A DNA stretch of 5,302 nucleotides from Phycisphaerales bacterium UBA7708. Lineage in GTDB: Bacteria > Planctomycetota > Phycisphaerae > Sedimentisphaerales > Anaerohalosphaeraceae. The position numbers and the translations under genes were made by a program. Each line of letters starts with the position of its first letter. Within the stretch, counting starts at the first letter, position 1. The stretch is taken from NCBI GenBank assembly GCA_002482415.1, contig DLFY01000056.1, forward strand, positions 1 to 5,302. The letters are read 5' to 3'. The notes under the pieces are model-generated. The model did no database searches. It was not told the DNA's origin and saw only the letters and a program-made list of their open reading frames with translations. Of the stretch, positions 1 to 5,241 are shown in pieces.

Positions 1-137
1 CGAAAAGTGAGTGAACGCTTACGAACTTTTTTAATTTCACAATTCTCTATTCTAAATTCTCAATTCGCTTTAGCATTAGCGGGAATCCAGTTTTTTTCTA
101 CGAACTATGAACTTTTCAATCCTTCATCCATCTTTTC

Positions 138-150
138 GGCCCGAAGGGCC
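138..150. repeat. Hairpin with GAA loop (copy A, first)
   Basis: Perfect 5-bp inverted repeat, arms GGCCC and GGGCC around GAA. The same 13 bases occur at 3562-3574 in copy B. An overlapping alternative stem (TTCG and CGAA around GCC) is also possible. Confidence 0.7.
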
Positions 151-162
151 AGCCTAATACAG

Positions 163-181
163 CCCAGGGCAGCGCCCTGGG
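163..181. repeat. Hairpin with AGC loop (copy A, second)
   Basis: Perfect 8-bp inverted repeat, arms CCCAGGGC and GCCCTGGG around AGC, followed by TACA. It is identical at 3587-3605. It resembles the REP-like palindromes scattered through many planctomycete intergenic regions; that comparison is from memory. No U-rich tract follows on either strand, so I do not call it an intrinsic terminator. Confidence 0.75.
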
Positions 182-204
182 TACACTGCCCAGCCTCACC
201 CCCC

Positions 205-217
205 GCCCTGAAAGGGC
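205..217. repeat. Hairpin with GAA loop (copy A, third)
   Basis: Perfect 5-bp inverted repeat, arms GCCCT and AGGGC around GAA, followed by AGCATAAT. The copy B counterpart at 3629-3641 keeps both arms and the AGCATAAT tail but has GTA as the loop, so the stem is conserved while the loop differs. Confidence 0.7.
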
Positions 218-298
218 AGCATAATTTATTTTCTCAAAACGACTTGCTCTCAAACATTCCCTTTTTGAATTTTGCATTGTCATTTTGCATTTTACTTT

Positions 299-1162
299 TT
301 ATTTTTTCTTGAGCAATTTCTCCGTCTCCTGCTTCACCCAGTCCGGCCGGTTTGTTGTAATGCTCACCACTCCCAGCCCAATGAGCCGTTTGGCCTCCGC
401 CGGGTCGTCAATCGTCCACGCCGCCAGGCTCAGCCCCGCAGCATGAATTTTCCCGGCCAGTTCGCGGGTCACACCCGCAGAATGCAAATCCAGCCCATCC
501 AGCTTCTTTTCTTTGGCAGTCTGAATAATCGCCGGATCGATAGGAATATAGGCCTGCGTTATCTTGTCTTTGTCTCCGCCGGCCAGCCAGTACGCCGGAA
601 TATCCGCCATCCGCTCCTTGCACGCAGCAATCGTATCCAGCTTAAAGCAGATAAACACAATCTGCCCGCGCCGGGTGTTGCCCTCCAGCATTTTTTCCAG
701 CACCGGCACCAGCCGCTTGTCACTCTTCAATTCCACATACAGCCGCCGTCCCTCGGGAATCGTCGCAATCACCTCCTCCAGATAGGGAATTTTCTGCCCG
801 GCAAACTCCGCCCCCTTGAACTTGCCCGCATCCAGCGACCGCAGCTTGGCCGAGTTCGTCGCCTCAACCTTCATATCCACCCCCGTCGTCCGCCGCGTCG
901 TCGCATCGTGAATCACCATCACCCGCCCGTCCGCCGACAGATACACATCCACCTCCACCGCATCCGCCCCCACCTTCCACGCCAGCTCAACCGACGCCAG
1001 CGTATTTTCCGGCGCCGCATACGACGCCCCGCGATGCGCGACATACTCCACACGTTTGGTCTTCATATCCGCTCCCGACGAAGCCCCCGCTGAACAGGAA
1101 CTCCCCACAACCACCCCCGCACACATCACCGCCGCCGCAACCGCCTTGCTCATACTAACCAT
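299..1162 (-). CDS. Secreted glycerophosphodiester phosphodiesterase
   Basis: Predicted to hydrolyse glycerophosphodiesters to sn-glycerol 3-phosphate and an alcohol outside the cytoplasm. Numbering from the ATG at 1162 (287 aa), the GDPD signature is complete: H43-R44-G, E52-N53-T54, metal ligands E70 and D72, the second catalytic histidine in H85-D86, E144 in VELK, and the C-terminal W249 and TTNRPD (269-274). The length is normal for a single-domain member. Residues 4-22 form a hydrophobic export signal. C23 lies in GSSC, which fits only a loose lipobox, so a lipoprotein is possible but unproven. The start at 1162 is preferred because GAGG lies 5 nt upstream and places the signal at the N-terminus; ATGs at 1189 (9 residues longer) and 1153 are alternatives. 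The last codons (three lysines) and the stop lie inside a T-rich heptad repeat. The class is confident; the exact substrate is not. Confidence 0.92.
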   Translation of the reverse strand: MVSMSKAVAAAVMCAGVVVGSSCSAGASSGADMKTKRVEYVAHRGASYAAPENTLASVELAWKVGADAVEVDVYLSADGRVMVIHDATTRRTTGVDMKVEATNSAKLRSLDAGKFKGAEFAGQKIPYLEEVIATIPEGRRLYVELKSDKRLVPVLEKMLEGNTRRGQIVFICFKLDTIAACKERMADIPAYWLAGGDKDKITQAYIPIDPAIIQTAKEKKLDGLDLHSAGVTRELAGKIHAAGLSLAAWTIDDPAEAKRLIGLGVVSITTNRPDWVKQETEKLLKKK

Positions 1163-1212
1163 CTCAACCTCATAAACCGATAACGTCATTCAATTCCAAC
1201 CAAACTGTCCAG

Positions 1213-1218
1213 ATTATA
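1213..1218 (-). promoter_or_regulatory. Possible -10 box for the phosphodiesterase gene
   Basis: On the minus strand this reads TATAAT, a perfect match to the bacterial -10 consensus, in the gap between the dockerin gene stop and the phosphodiesterase start. No good -35 hexamer lies 16-18 bp upstream. Transcription would begin near 1206, leaving about 44 nt before the preferred start at 1162. The surrounding sequence is AT-rich, so a chance match is possible. Confidence 0.3.
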
Positions 1219-1250
1219 ATCAATAATAACCACCTCTTTATCGCATACTT

Positions 1251-2942
1251 TTATTCTATCGGCACAAGCACAACTTTCGCACGAATCCCGCTGGGCAGCA
1301 AAGTCTCCGCCGCAGGAATAATTTCAATCGTACCAATATTAGTTACCTCGGTAGTCTCCGATCCGCCATCTTCCAGCGTAGCACCGATATTATTCACAAA
1401 TCCCGACATCTGAGAGGTGGTATCCGCCATGGCAGTTATCGTGCCGTAAATCTGGGCATCGCAGCGAATATCCACAATACCACCAACAATCGAACCTTTT
1501 ACAATAATGCTCTCACCCGGCACAGGATTAGTAGTGCCCAGATTAATATCAAAGTTGGGCGCCAGAATCGCGGCACCCGCTATCCCGGAAATAGTGTCGA
1601 ATGTATTTATTCCGGTAAAATACAGGCAGTTGGCCCGCCAGTTCAAACTGCTGGGGGTATTAGTCACAATAATCCCCTTAAATGTGCAGTTTTCAAACCG
1701 TACATTATTATAATAGCTGCTGGCATTGGTCGAACAGTCGATATACAACACGTCTTCAAACGTGCAATTTTTGAATAGTGCATTATTATTGCTGTTGAGA
1801 AGCACATTGCGAAATGTCTTGTTTTCATACTTATAGCGTTCAAGCGTCCGACTGCCACTGCCGGCTGGCCTACTGTAGCTTTCCGCAGTATGAGGAAAAT
1901 ACTCCCGCACTTTTGTCACCCCGGACGTAGAAATCTTACCATCAGTTATCACTGAGCCAAAGACAGATTTCGTGACGTTGGGAATGGCATTTTTATACAT
2001 CGAAGTATCGTAATCATCAATACTCAACCCCGGGATGCTGTCAAAACCATCCACACCATACCGAATCCCATCATGCCCTCCCAGCAGCAGTACCTCTGTA
2101 TCATAGCTTTCATAAGTATCAAGCTTCTCAAGCCGCCACGGCTGTTCGAGAATTTCACCTACAGTCAAAACGGTATTGAAACACCCCGCCACACAGGAAT
2201 CTTCCGCCTGTTGAAACGGCGACAGGCTCGCCTTATTCCATGAGCTGTAAATCCCGCCGCGAATTGCAACCTGACTGCCAATCCAGATGCGTCCACGTGC
2301 GGCAATCGCACAATTTGCCAGCGGCTTTTCCGGCCGGATGGCAAACCGTGCCGTCACCCGCTCCGCTGCGTCATCCGCAAAACCCCACGCGTCCAGAAGG
2401 ATCGTCCGGACATCCGAATCATAACGATAAAACCGTAATTTGTATTGCCCCTGCCCTGAATCACAGGAGATATGATCGGTTACGATCTCATCACCTTCAC
2501 CGAGATTGTCCGAAAACCGCCCTGCTCCTCCCGGAACCAGCAAAGCCAGCACGTTGTATAAATCGTTCCACCTGGCATGGGCCTCCTCGACCTGAACGGA
2601 ATTGAAATACGTATAAACGGATTCTGAACATTGCTGCGTCAACAGGAATGCAGACCGCCTGCCTTCGTACGCCGCCGCCATGGCTGCCGATGTGTACGTC
2701 TCCCACGTGCTCGACAATACCGCAAAATCCTGCATGTTCACAATCCCATCGCCGCCGGCCGGGGCTATATCCGCACCGGAATACCCCACTGCCAGCCAGT
2801 TCTCCGACAACACCAGCAAATCCCTGCTGTCAATGATACCGTCCGGATAAATGTCCCACTGGACATATCCCGGAATGACGCTTGCATAAGCACCGCAAAC
2901 GACCAAAAATAACGCCAATCCAACAACCCCTTTACGCTCCAT
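1251..2942 (-). CDS. Secreted dockerin-like protein with PilX-like and beta-helix regions
   Basis: 563 aa, function not established. Residues 1-20 form a signal peptide with a clear AYA cleavage site (A18-Y19-A20). Residues 28-80 hold two dockerin-like EF-hand repeats, one around D30/D34/D38/D41 ending SENWL and one reading GGDGIVNMQDF and ending STW; these are known as calcium-binding repeats. Residues about 165-235 (RTILLDAWGF, then ARGRIWIGSQVAIRGGIYSS) recall PilX-type pilus-associated proteins, from memory only. Residues about 368-505 alternate short strands with Asn and Cys (NALFKNCTFEDVLYI, VRFENCTFKGI), which suits a right-handed parallel beta-helix. The C-terminus contains GSETTE (527-532) and ends in hydrophobic strands. 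GGGAG lies 8 nt before the ATG. The 53-codon ORF ends 58 nt upstream and is probably co-transcribed. A surface or matrix role is inferred; no catalytic motif is visible. Confidence 0.85.
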   Translation of the reverse strand: MERKGVVGLALFLVVCGAYASVIPGYVQWDIYPDGIIDSRDLLVLSENWLAVGYSGADIAPAGGDGIVNMQDFAVLSSTWETYTSAAMAAAYEGRRSAFLLTQQCSESVYTYFNSVQVEEAHARWNDLYNVLALLVPGGAGRFSDNLGEGDEIVTDHISCDSGQGQYKLRFYRYDSDVRTILLDAWGFADDAAERVTARFAIRPEKPLANCAIAARGRIWIGSQVAIRGGIYSSWNKASLSPFQQAEDSCVAGCFNTVLTVGEILEQPWRLEKLDTYESYDTEVLLLGGHDGIRYGVDGFDSIPGLSIDDYDTSMYKNAIPNVTKSVFGSVITDGKISTSGVTKVREYFPHTAESYSRPAGSGSRTLERYKYENKTFRNVLLNSNNNALFKNCTFEDVLYIDCSTNASSYYNNVRFENCTFKGIIVTNTPSSLNWRANCLYFTGINTFDTISGIAGAAILAPNFDINLGTTNPVPGESIIVKGSIVGGIVDIRCDAQIYGTITAMADTTSQMSGFVNNIGATLEDGGSETTEVTNIGTIEIIPAAETLLPSGIRAKVVLVPIE

Positions 2943-3000
2943 AATAAAGACTCCCTTCTTGGTTTAACAATGCGCCTCTTATGCAGATCATCTTAATCTT

Positions 3001-3162
3001 TTAGTTGACATTCATTCTCGACACGTCCTGCAGCACATCGTCAACAACAGAGAGAGTTACACCTTGGATTATAGACGAACCATACACTGTCCTGGTTACA
3101 ATCGTCCGCATCCCATCTCCTGATTGAGTGCAGCCTCGCCGAATCATCTCAATACCAGCCAT
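3001..3162 (-). CDS. Small unrecognised ORF, 53 aa
   Basis: An uninterrupted reading frame from ATG at 3162 to TAA at 3001-3003. I do not recognise the product. It begins MAGIEMIRRGC, has a Thr/Val/Ile-rich middle (RTIVTRTVYGSS) and an acidic stretch near the end (VVDDVLQDV). It lacks a hydrophobic segment, a signal peptide and an obvious DNA-binding helix. Support for translation is good for its size: AGGGA lies 6 nt before the ATG, a promoter-like pair sits 42 bp further up, and an in-frame TAG closes the frame upstream so the start is not arbitrary. It is co-oriented with the dockerin gene. It could be a genuine small protein, a leader peptide for the next gene, or the remnant of a longer gene. 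Confidence 0.5.
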   Translation of the reverse strand: MAGIEMIRRGCTQSGDGMRTIVTRTVYGSSIIQGVTLSVVDDVLQDVSRMNVN

Positions 3163-3177
3163 TGTGTGTCCCTTTCC

Positions 3178-3190
3178 ACGAATAATTCGT
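3178..3190. promoter_or_regulatory. 13-bp palindrome, possible operator
   Basis: Perfect palindrome, ACGAAT and ATTCGT around a single central base. It lies between the predicted transcription start (near 3197) and the ribosome binding site of the 53-codon ORF, so a bound repressor or an RNA fold there could affect expression. A one-base centre suits a protein-binding dyad better than an RNA hairpin. No regulator is identified. Confidence 0.35.
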
Positions 3191-3203
3191 TTTCGACAGA
3201 GAC

Positions 3204-3233
3204 ACTATAACACACCCCCACCCCGCCTGTCCA
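3204..3233 (-). promoter_or_regulatory. Sigma-70-like promoter for the small ORF and dockerin gene
   Basis: Read on the minus strand, TGGACA (3228-3233) and TATAGT (3204-3209) each match the -35 and -10 consensus at five of six positions, with an 18-bp spacer. Transcription would start near 3197 and give a 5' leader of about 35 nt before the ATG at 3162. This is the best promoter-like pair in the window. Confidence 0.5.
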
Positions 3234-3243
3234 CTACTTCCCC

Positions 3244-3260
3244 CAACCCCGCAGGGGTTG
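3244..3260. repeat. Hairpin with GCA loop
   Basis: Perfect 7-bp inverted repeat, arms CAACCCC and GGGGTTG around GCA. It is the first of three hairpins in the gene-free stretch 3163-3869 that do not belong to the A/B mosaic but share its three-base-loop design. Confidence 0.65.
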
Positions 3261-3272
3261 AACACAGCATAC

Positions 3273-3291
3273 CCGAGGCTTCCAGCCTTGG
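3273..3291. repeat. Hairpin with TCC loop
   Basis: An 8-bp inverted repeat, arms CCGAGGCT and AGCCTTGG around TCC, with one G-T wobble. It lies 12 bp after the hairpin at 3244-3260. Confidence 0.55.
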
Positions 3292-3317
3292 TCTTTCTTA
3301 GCACAGTCGAAGGGTGC

Positions 3318-3342
3318 CATGGTCAAGCTCTGCTTGGCCGTG
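3318..3342. repeat. Long hairpin with TCT loop
   Basis: An 11-bp inverted repeat, arms CATGGTCAAGC and GCTTGGCCGTG around TCT, with two G-T wobbles and no mismatch when read as plus-strand RNA. On the minus strand the two wobbles become A-C mismatches, so the fold favours a plus-strand transcript. It is the longest stem in the window. Confidence 0.65.
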
Positions 3343-3347
3343 ACGCA

Positions 3348-3466
3348 TTACCCCGTGCCGCATCTTTCTCACTCCCGCTCCCACGTGTCACCCCCGCCCT
3401 TTCTCATCATTCTCTCCTCCTTCTTGTCATCCCCGCCACCAATTTGTCATTCCCGCGAAAAGCCTG
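3348..3466. repeat. Degenerate ~20-bp direct-repeat array (TCATTCCCGC-like)
   Basis: Units beginning TCACTCCCGC (3369), TCACCCCCGC (3388), TCATTCTCTC (3407), TCATCCCCGC (3427) and TCATTCCCGC (3447) are spaced 19, 19, 20 and 20 bp. A more diverged unit begins near 3348. Only the first ten bases of each unit are conserved; the remainder varies. The last unit supplies the left arm of the hairpin at 3449-3492. Confidence 0.6.
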
Positions 3467-3492
3467 CCCCCGCGAAAGCGTGGGGCGGGAAT
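3449..3492. repeat. ATTCCCGC...GCGGGAAT inverted repeat
   Basis: Outer arms ATTCCCGC (3449-3456) and GCGGGAAT (3485-3492) are perfectly complementary. An inner stem around GAAA (3473-3476) extends it with one bulged T. The arms resemble the ATTCCC/GGGAAT dRS3-type repeats known from Neisseria and similar elements seen in other genomes; relationship is not claimed. Copy A at 78-86 keeps the right arm, while its left arm is decayed to ATTCGCT (63-69). Confidence 0.65.
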
Positions 3493-3561
3493 CCAGATTT
3501 TTTCTACGAACTATGAACTAAGAACTTTAGACTTTTTAAATTCTCAATTCCTCCTCACTTC

Positions 3562-3574
3562 GGCCCGAAGGGCC
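3562..3574. repeat. Hairpin with GAA loop (copy B, first)
   Basis: Arms GGCCC and GGGCC around GAA, identical to 138-150. An overlapping stem, CTTCG and CGAAG around GCC, could form instead. Confidence 0.7.
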
Positions 3575-3586
3575 ATTATAACTTAG

Positions 3587-3605
3587 CCCAGGGCAGCGCC
3601 CTGGG
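3587..3605. repeat. Hairpin with AGC loop (copy B, second)
   Basis: Arms CCCAGGGC and GCCCTGGG around AGC, identical to 163-181 including the TACA that follows. Confidence 0.75.
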
Positions 3606-3628
3606 TACAATGCCTCAATTCAACCCGC

Positions 3629-3641
3629 GCCCTGTAAGGGC
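3629..3641. repeat. Hairpin with GTA loop (copy B, third)
   Basis: Arms GCCCT and AGGGC around GTA. It is the counterpart of 205-217 with one loop base changed. Confidence 0.7.
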
Positions 3642-3792
3642 AGCATAATATTTTTTTCAACACAATTCGTTTTGATATATACCCTTTTTGAATTTTACAT
3701 TGTCATTTTGACTTTTGCTTTTTGATTTTTAAATTTTCCCTTTGGGGTTTGTTTAGAATTTAGTGTTTAGCATTTAAGATTTTTCTCCCCGC

Positions 3793-3869
3793 ATACCTGT
3801 ATACCTGCATACCTGTATACCTGAATTGTATTCTTGTATCCCTGTATCCCTGTATCCTTATATTCTTGC
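3793..3869. repeat. Octamer tandem array abutting a stop codon
   Basis: Nine 8-bp units in two phased blocks separated by 5 bp. Block one (3793-3824) has four units of the form ATACCTGN. Block two (3830-3869) has five: ATTCTTGT, ATCCCTGT twice, ATCCTTAT and ATTCTTGC. The final unit ends at 3869 and the stop codon of the membrane-protein gene occupies 3870-3872. The 8-bp period is not a multiple of three, so the array is not coding in one frame. Confidence 0.8.
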
Positions 3870-5162
3870 TTAACGCTCCACCCGAAACACCCAATCAAAC
3901 GTTTCCTTCGGATTATCCGGGTCCTCTTTCCGCCCTCCGTCATCCACGCCATCGGCCCCAATCGTGTACACCATATACCCCGCCCCCTCCCGCTCATACC
4001 GCAGCGGCTGGCCATCAAACGGGTCCATATACACCGCCGGCAGATACTCCGGCACCAGCGCCTCCACCGTCTCCGGCAGCTTTCCCTCCTTCATCCGATA
4101 CCGCTCAATCGCCAGTGCCGTAATCGCACAACCCATATTCGCCCGTACACCTAAATGATACAAATAGAAATTATCCAGTCCTGACAATATGATTCGCGGC
4201 AGCAGTATATAATCAGGCTCTTTTTCAATCGCCTTAAAAACTTTACTTATCGCATGCAACTGATCCTGAAGTGGAAGCTTATCAACTTCAATCAATTTCT
4301 GATAACTATCCAACAGCTTGACCATGTTACGCTCATACACTCCTGTTGTCCCCAAAATTAATCGTTTACCAATCGACAAAGAAGCAAATAATTTATTACA
4401 TGTTTCCATACAATAACACAATTCCCCCTTCATTGGCGAACCTGATTTTATCGTGTTATCGATCCCCTGGAGAATGTTCTGAAAAACCAGCAAATCAGAT
4501 TCACTAAGAGTTACTGTGTTAGCAGTCCTTTCTATATCAATGATACCCAAACTAATCGCCCCAAGTTTGGTAAGATGAATAACGACAAACAAATTATTTA
4601 AAGACTGCCCCATCCGTAATTGATCGATAATTGCCTGGCATGCTTTTGAGGACTGATTGGTTTGTAAATAATAGATCACAGCAGTTTGTAAGGATCGACA
4701 TGTCGTTTTAAAATCTTCCAAAAGAGCCAAACTTAAAGGCGAATCCATTGAATAATCCATCGGATAATAACACGTCTCCACCTGCCCCGCCTCATGCAGC
4801 AGCCTGAACATTTCCTGATTCTGTTCCACAAACTCCCTCGCGGCGTCCATCTGCTCCTGTGGATACGGCTCACTGGCTTCGGGTTCGGGCCGCTCCCCCA
4901 TCACCGGCAGCAGCTTCTGTTTTTCCGCATCCGCCAGCGGCCGGTACGCCGCGAACGCCTTCATATAAATATCCGCCGCATTCGGCGTCCCCTCCGGCAG
5001 CCTGCTCTGTGCCTCCAGCTCGGCAAAACTGGTCGGCAGCCCCTGCGCCTTAAGCTCCGCAATCTTCTGACTCAGCGCCATCCGCCCCCGTACATGCAGA
5101 ACAACCAATACGATCACTCCGCACAGCACCACCAGCCCACCCCGCACCAGCCACTTCTTCAT
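3870..5162 (-). CDS. Single-pass membrane protein with pseudopilin-like C-terminus
   Basis: 430 aa from the ATG at 5162, function unknown. This start is chosen because AAGGA lies 5 nt upstream; an ATG at 5183 would add seven residues but has only a weak site. Residues 4-23 form one membrane helix after a basic MKKW start, leaving a long, probably extracytoplasmic domain. Residues about 35-335 are mostly helical with no motif I recognise. Residues 343-413 (ALAIERYRMKEGKLPETVEAL, then DPFDGQPLRY and IGADGVDDGG) resemble the C-terminal part of type II secretion major pseudopilins, a pattern I recall from many planctomycete proteins. No prepilin peptidase site is visible at the N-terminus, so it is not itself a pilin. 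Bases 4141-4780, residues about 128-340, are clearly more AT-rich than either end. A group II intron ends 79 bp upstream of the start. Confidence 0.85.
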   Translation of the reverse strand: MKKWLVRGGLVVLCGVIVLVVLHVRGRMALSQKIAELKAQGLPTSFAELEAQSRLPEGTPNAADIYMKAFAAYRPLADAEKQKLLPVMGERPEPEASEPYPQEQMDAAREFVEQNQEMFRLLHEAGQVETCYYPMDYSMDSPLSLALLEDFKTTCRSLQTAVIYYLQTNQSSKACQAIIDQLRMGQSLNNLFVVIHLTKLGAISLGIIDIERTANTVTLSESDLLVFQNILQGIDNTIKSGSPMKGELCYCMETCNKLFASLSIGKRLILGTTGVYERNMVKLLDSYQKLIEVDKLPLQDQLHAISKVFKAIEKEPDYILLPRIILSGLDNFYLYHLGVRANMGCAITALAIERYRMKEGKLPETVEALVPEYLPAVYMDPFDGQPLRYEREGAGYMVYTIGADGVDDGGRKEDPDNPKETFDWVFRVER

Positions 5163-5209
5163 CGTTGTCCTTGCCTTTCGCATCTCATCTCATATCCATT
5201 TTTCCGCAG

Positions 5210-5229
5210 GGGCAACCCGTCGGTCGCCC
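5210..5229. repeat. Hairpin between intron end and membrane-protein gene
   Basis: Arms GGGCAACC (5210-5217) and GGTCGCCC (5222-5229) around CGTC. On the minus strand one pair is a G-U wobble and all others are Watson-Crick. It would lie in the 5' leader of the membrane-protein gene. A T/C-rich stretch follows on the plus strand, but it is too weak a U tract to call a terminator. Confidence 0.5.
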
Positions 5230-5241
5230 TTCTCTTCAACG

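Larger units (their letters stand above)
42..310. repeat. Composite repeat mosaic, copy A
   Basis: A modular repeat that recurs as copy B at 3485-3782. In plus-strand order it holds four heptamers of the form ATTCTNN (42-69), a block GCGGGAATCCAG (79-90) followed by a T run and two heptamers GAACTNN (102-115), three hairpins (138-150, 163-181, 205-217), and a T-rich heptad-periodic array (262-310). The best matches to copy B are 79-113 against 3485-3519 (one mismatch in 35) and 259-287 against 3682-3710 (one mismatch in 29). The array overlaps the last codons and stop of the phosphodiesterase gene. Read along the minus strand, the element lies directly behind that gene. No gene is evident in 1-298. 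Confidence 0.8.
3485..3782. repeat. Composite repeat mosaic, copy B
   Basis: Second copy of the element at 42-310, in the same orientation. In plus-strand order it holds GCGGGAATCCAG (3485-3496), four heptamers of the GAACTNN type (3508-3535), two ATTCTNN-type heptamers (3540-3553), three hairpins (3562-3574, 3587-3605, 3629-3641), and a heptad-periodic T-rich array (3685-3782) that passes from TTTTGNN units into four units ending TTT and beginning AG or AA. Relative to copy A, the ATTCTNN block lies on the other side of the GCGGGAATCCAG/GAACTNN block. On the minus strand it follows the membrane-protein gene. Confidence 0.8.

Noticed and set aside
163..217. Rho-independent terminators
   Set aside because: The hairpins are strong, but on the minus strand, where the genes run, no U tract follows them.
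272..1093. Long open frame on the plus strand
   Set aside because: It is antisense to the phosphodiesterase gene, is extremely rich in Arg, His and Pro, and carries no motif. The minus-strand frame has the complete GDPD signature.
1251..2942. Cellulosome enzyme
   Set aside because: Dockerin-like repeats alone do not imply a cellulosome. Planctomycetes use them widely, and no glycosidase domain or cohesin is seen here.
3001..3162. Small ORF as a type IV pilin or toxin
   Set aside because: There is no hydrophobic N-terminal helix, prepilin site or membrane segment, and no partner antitoxin-like gene.
3258..3521. Plus-strand open frames across the hairpin region
   Set aside because: They run through hairpins and the 20-bp array, have repeat-derived composition and lack a credible ribosome binding site.
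3348..3869. CRISPR array
   Set aside because: Repeat units are 7, 8 or about 20 bp, degenerate and without unique spacers of 30-40 bp; no cas gene is present.
3767..4018. Minus-strand frame reading the octamer array as a Tyr/Gly/Ile-rich repeat protein
   Set aside because: It is out of frame with the well-supported membrane-protein gene, and the 8-bp period cannot keep one amino-acid repeat per unit.
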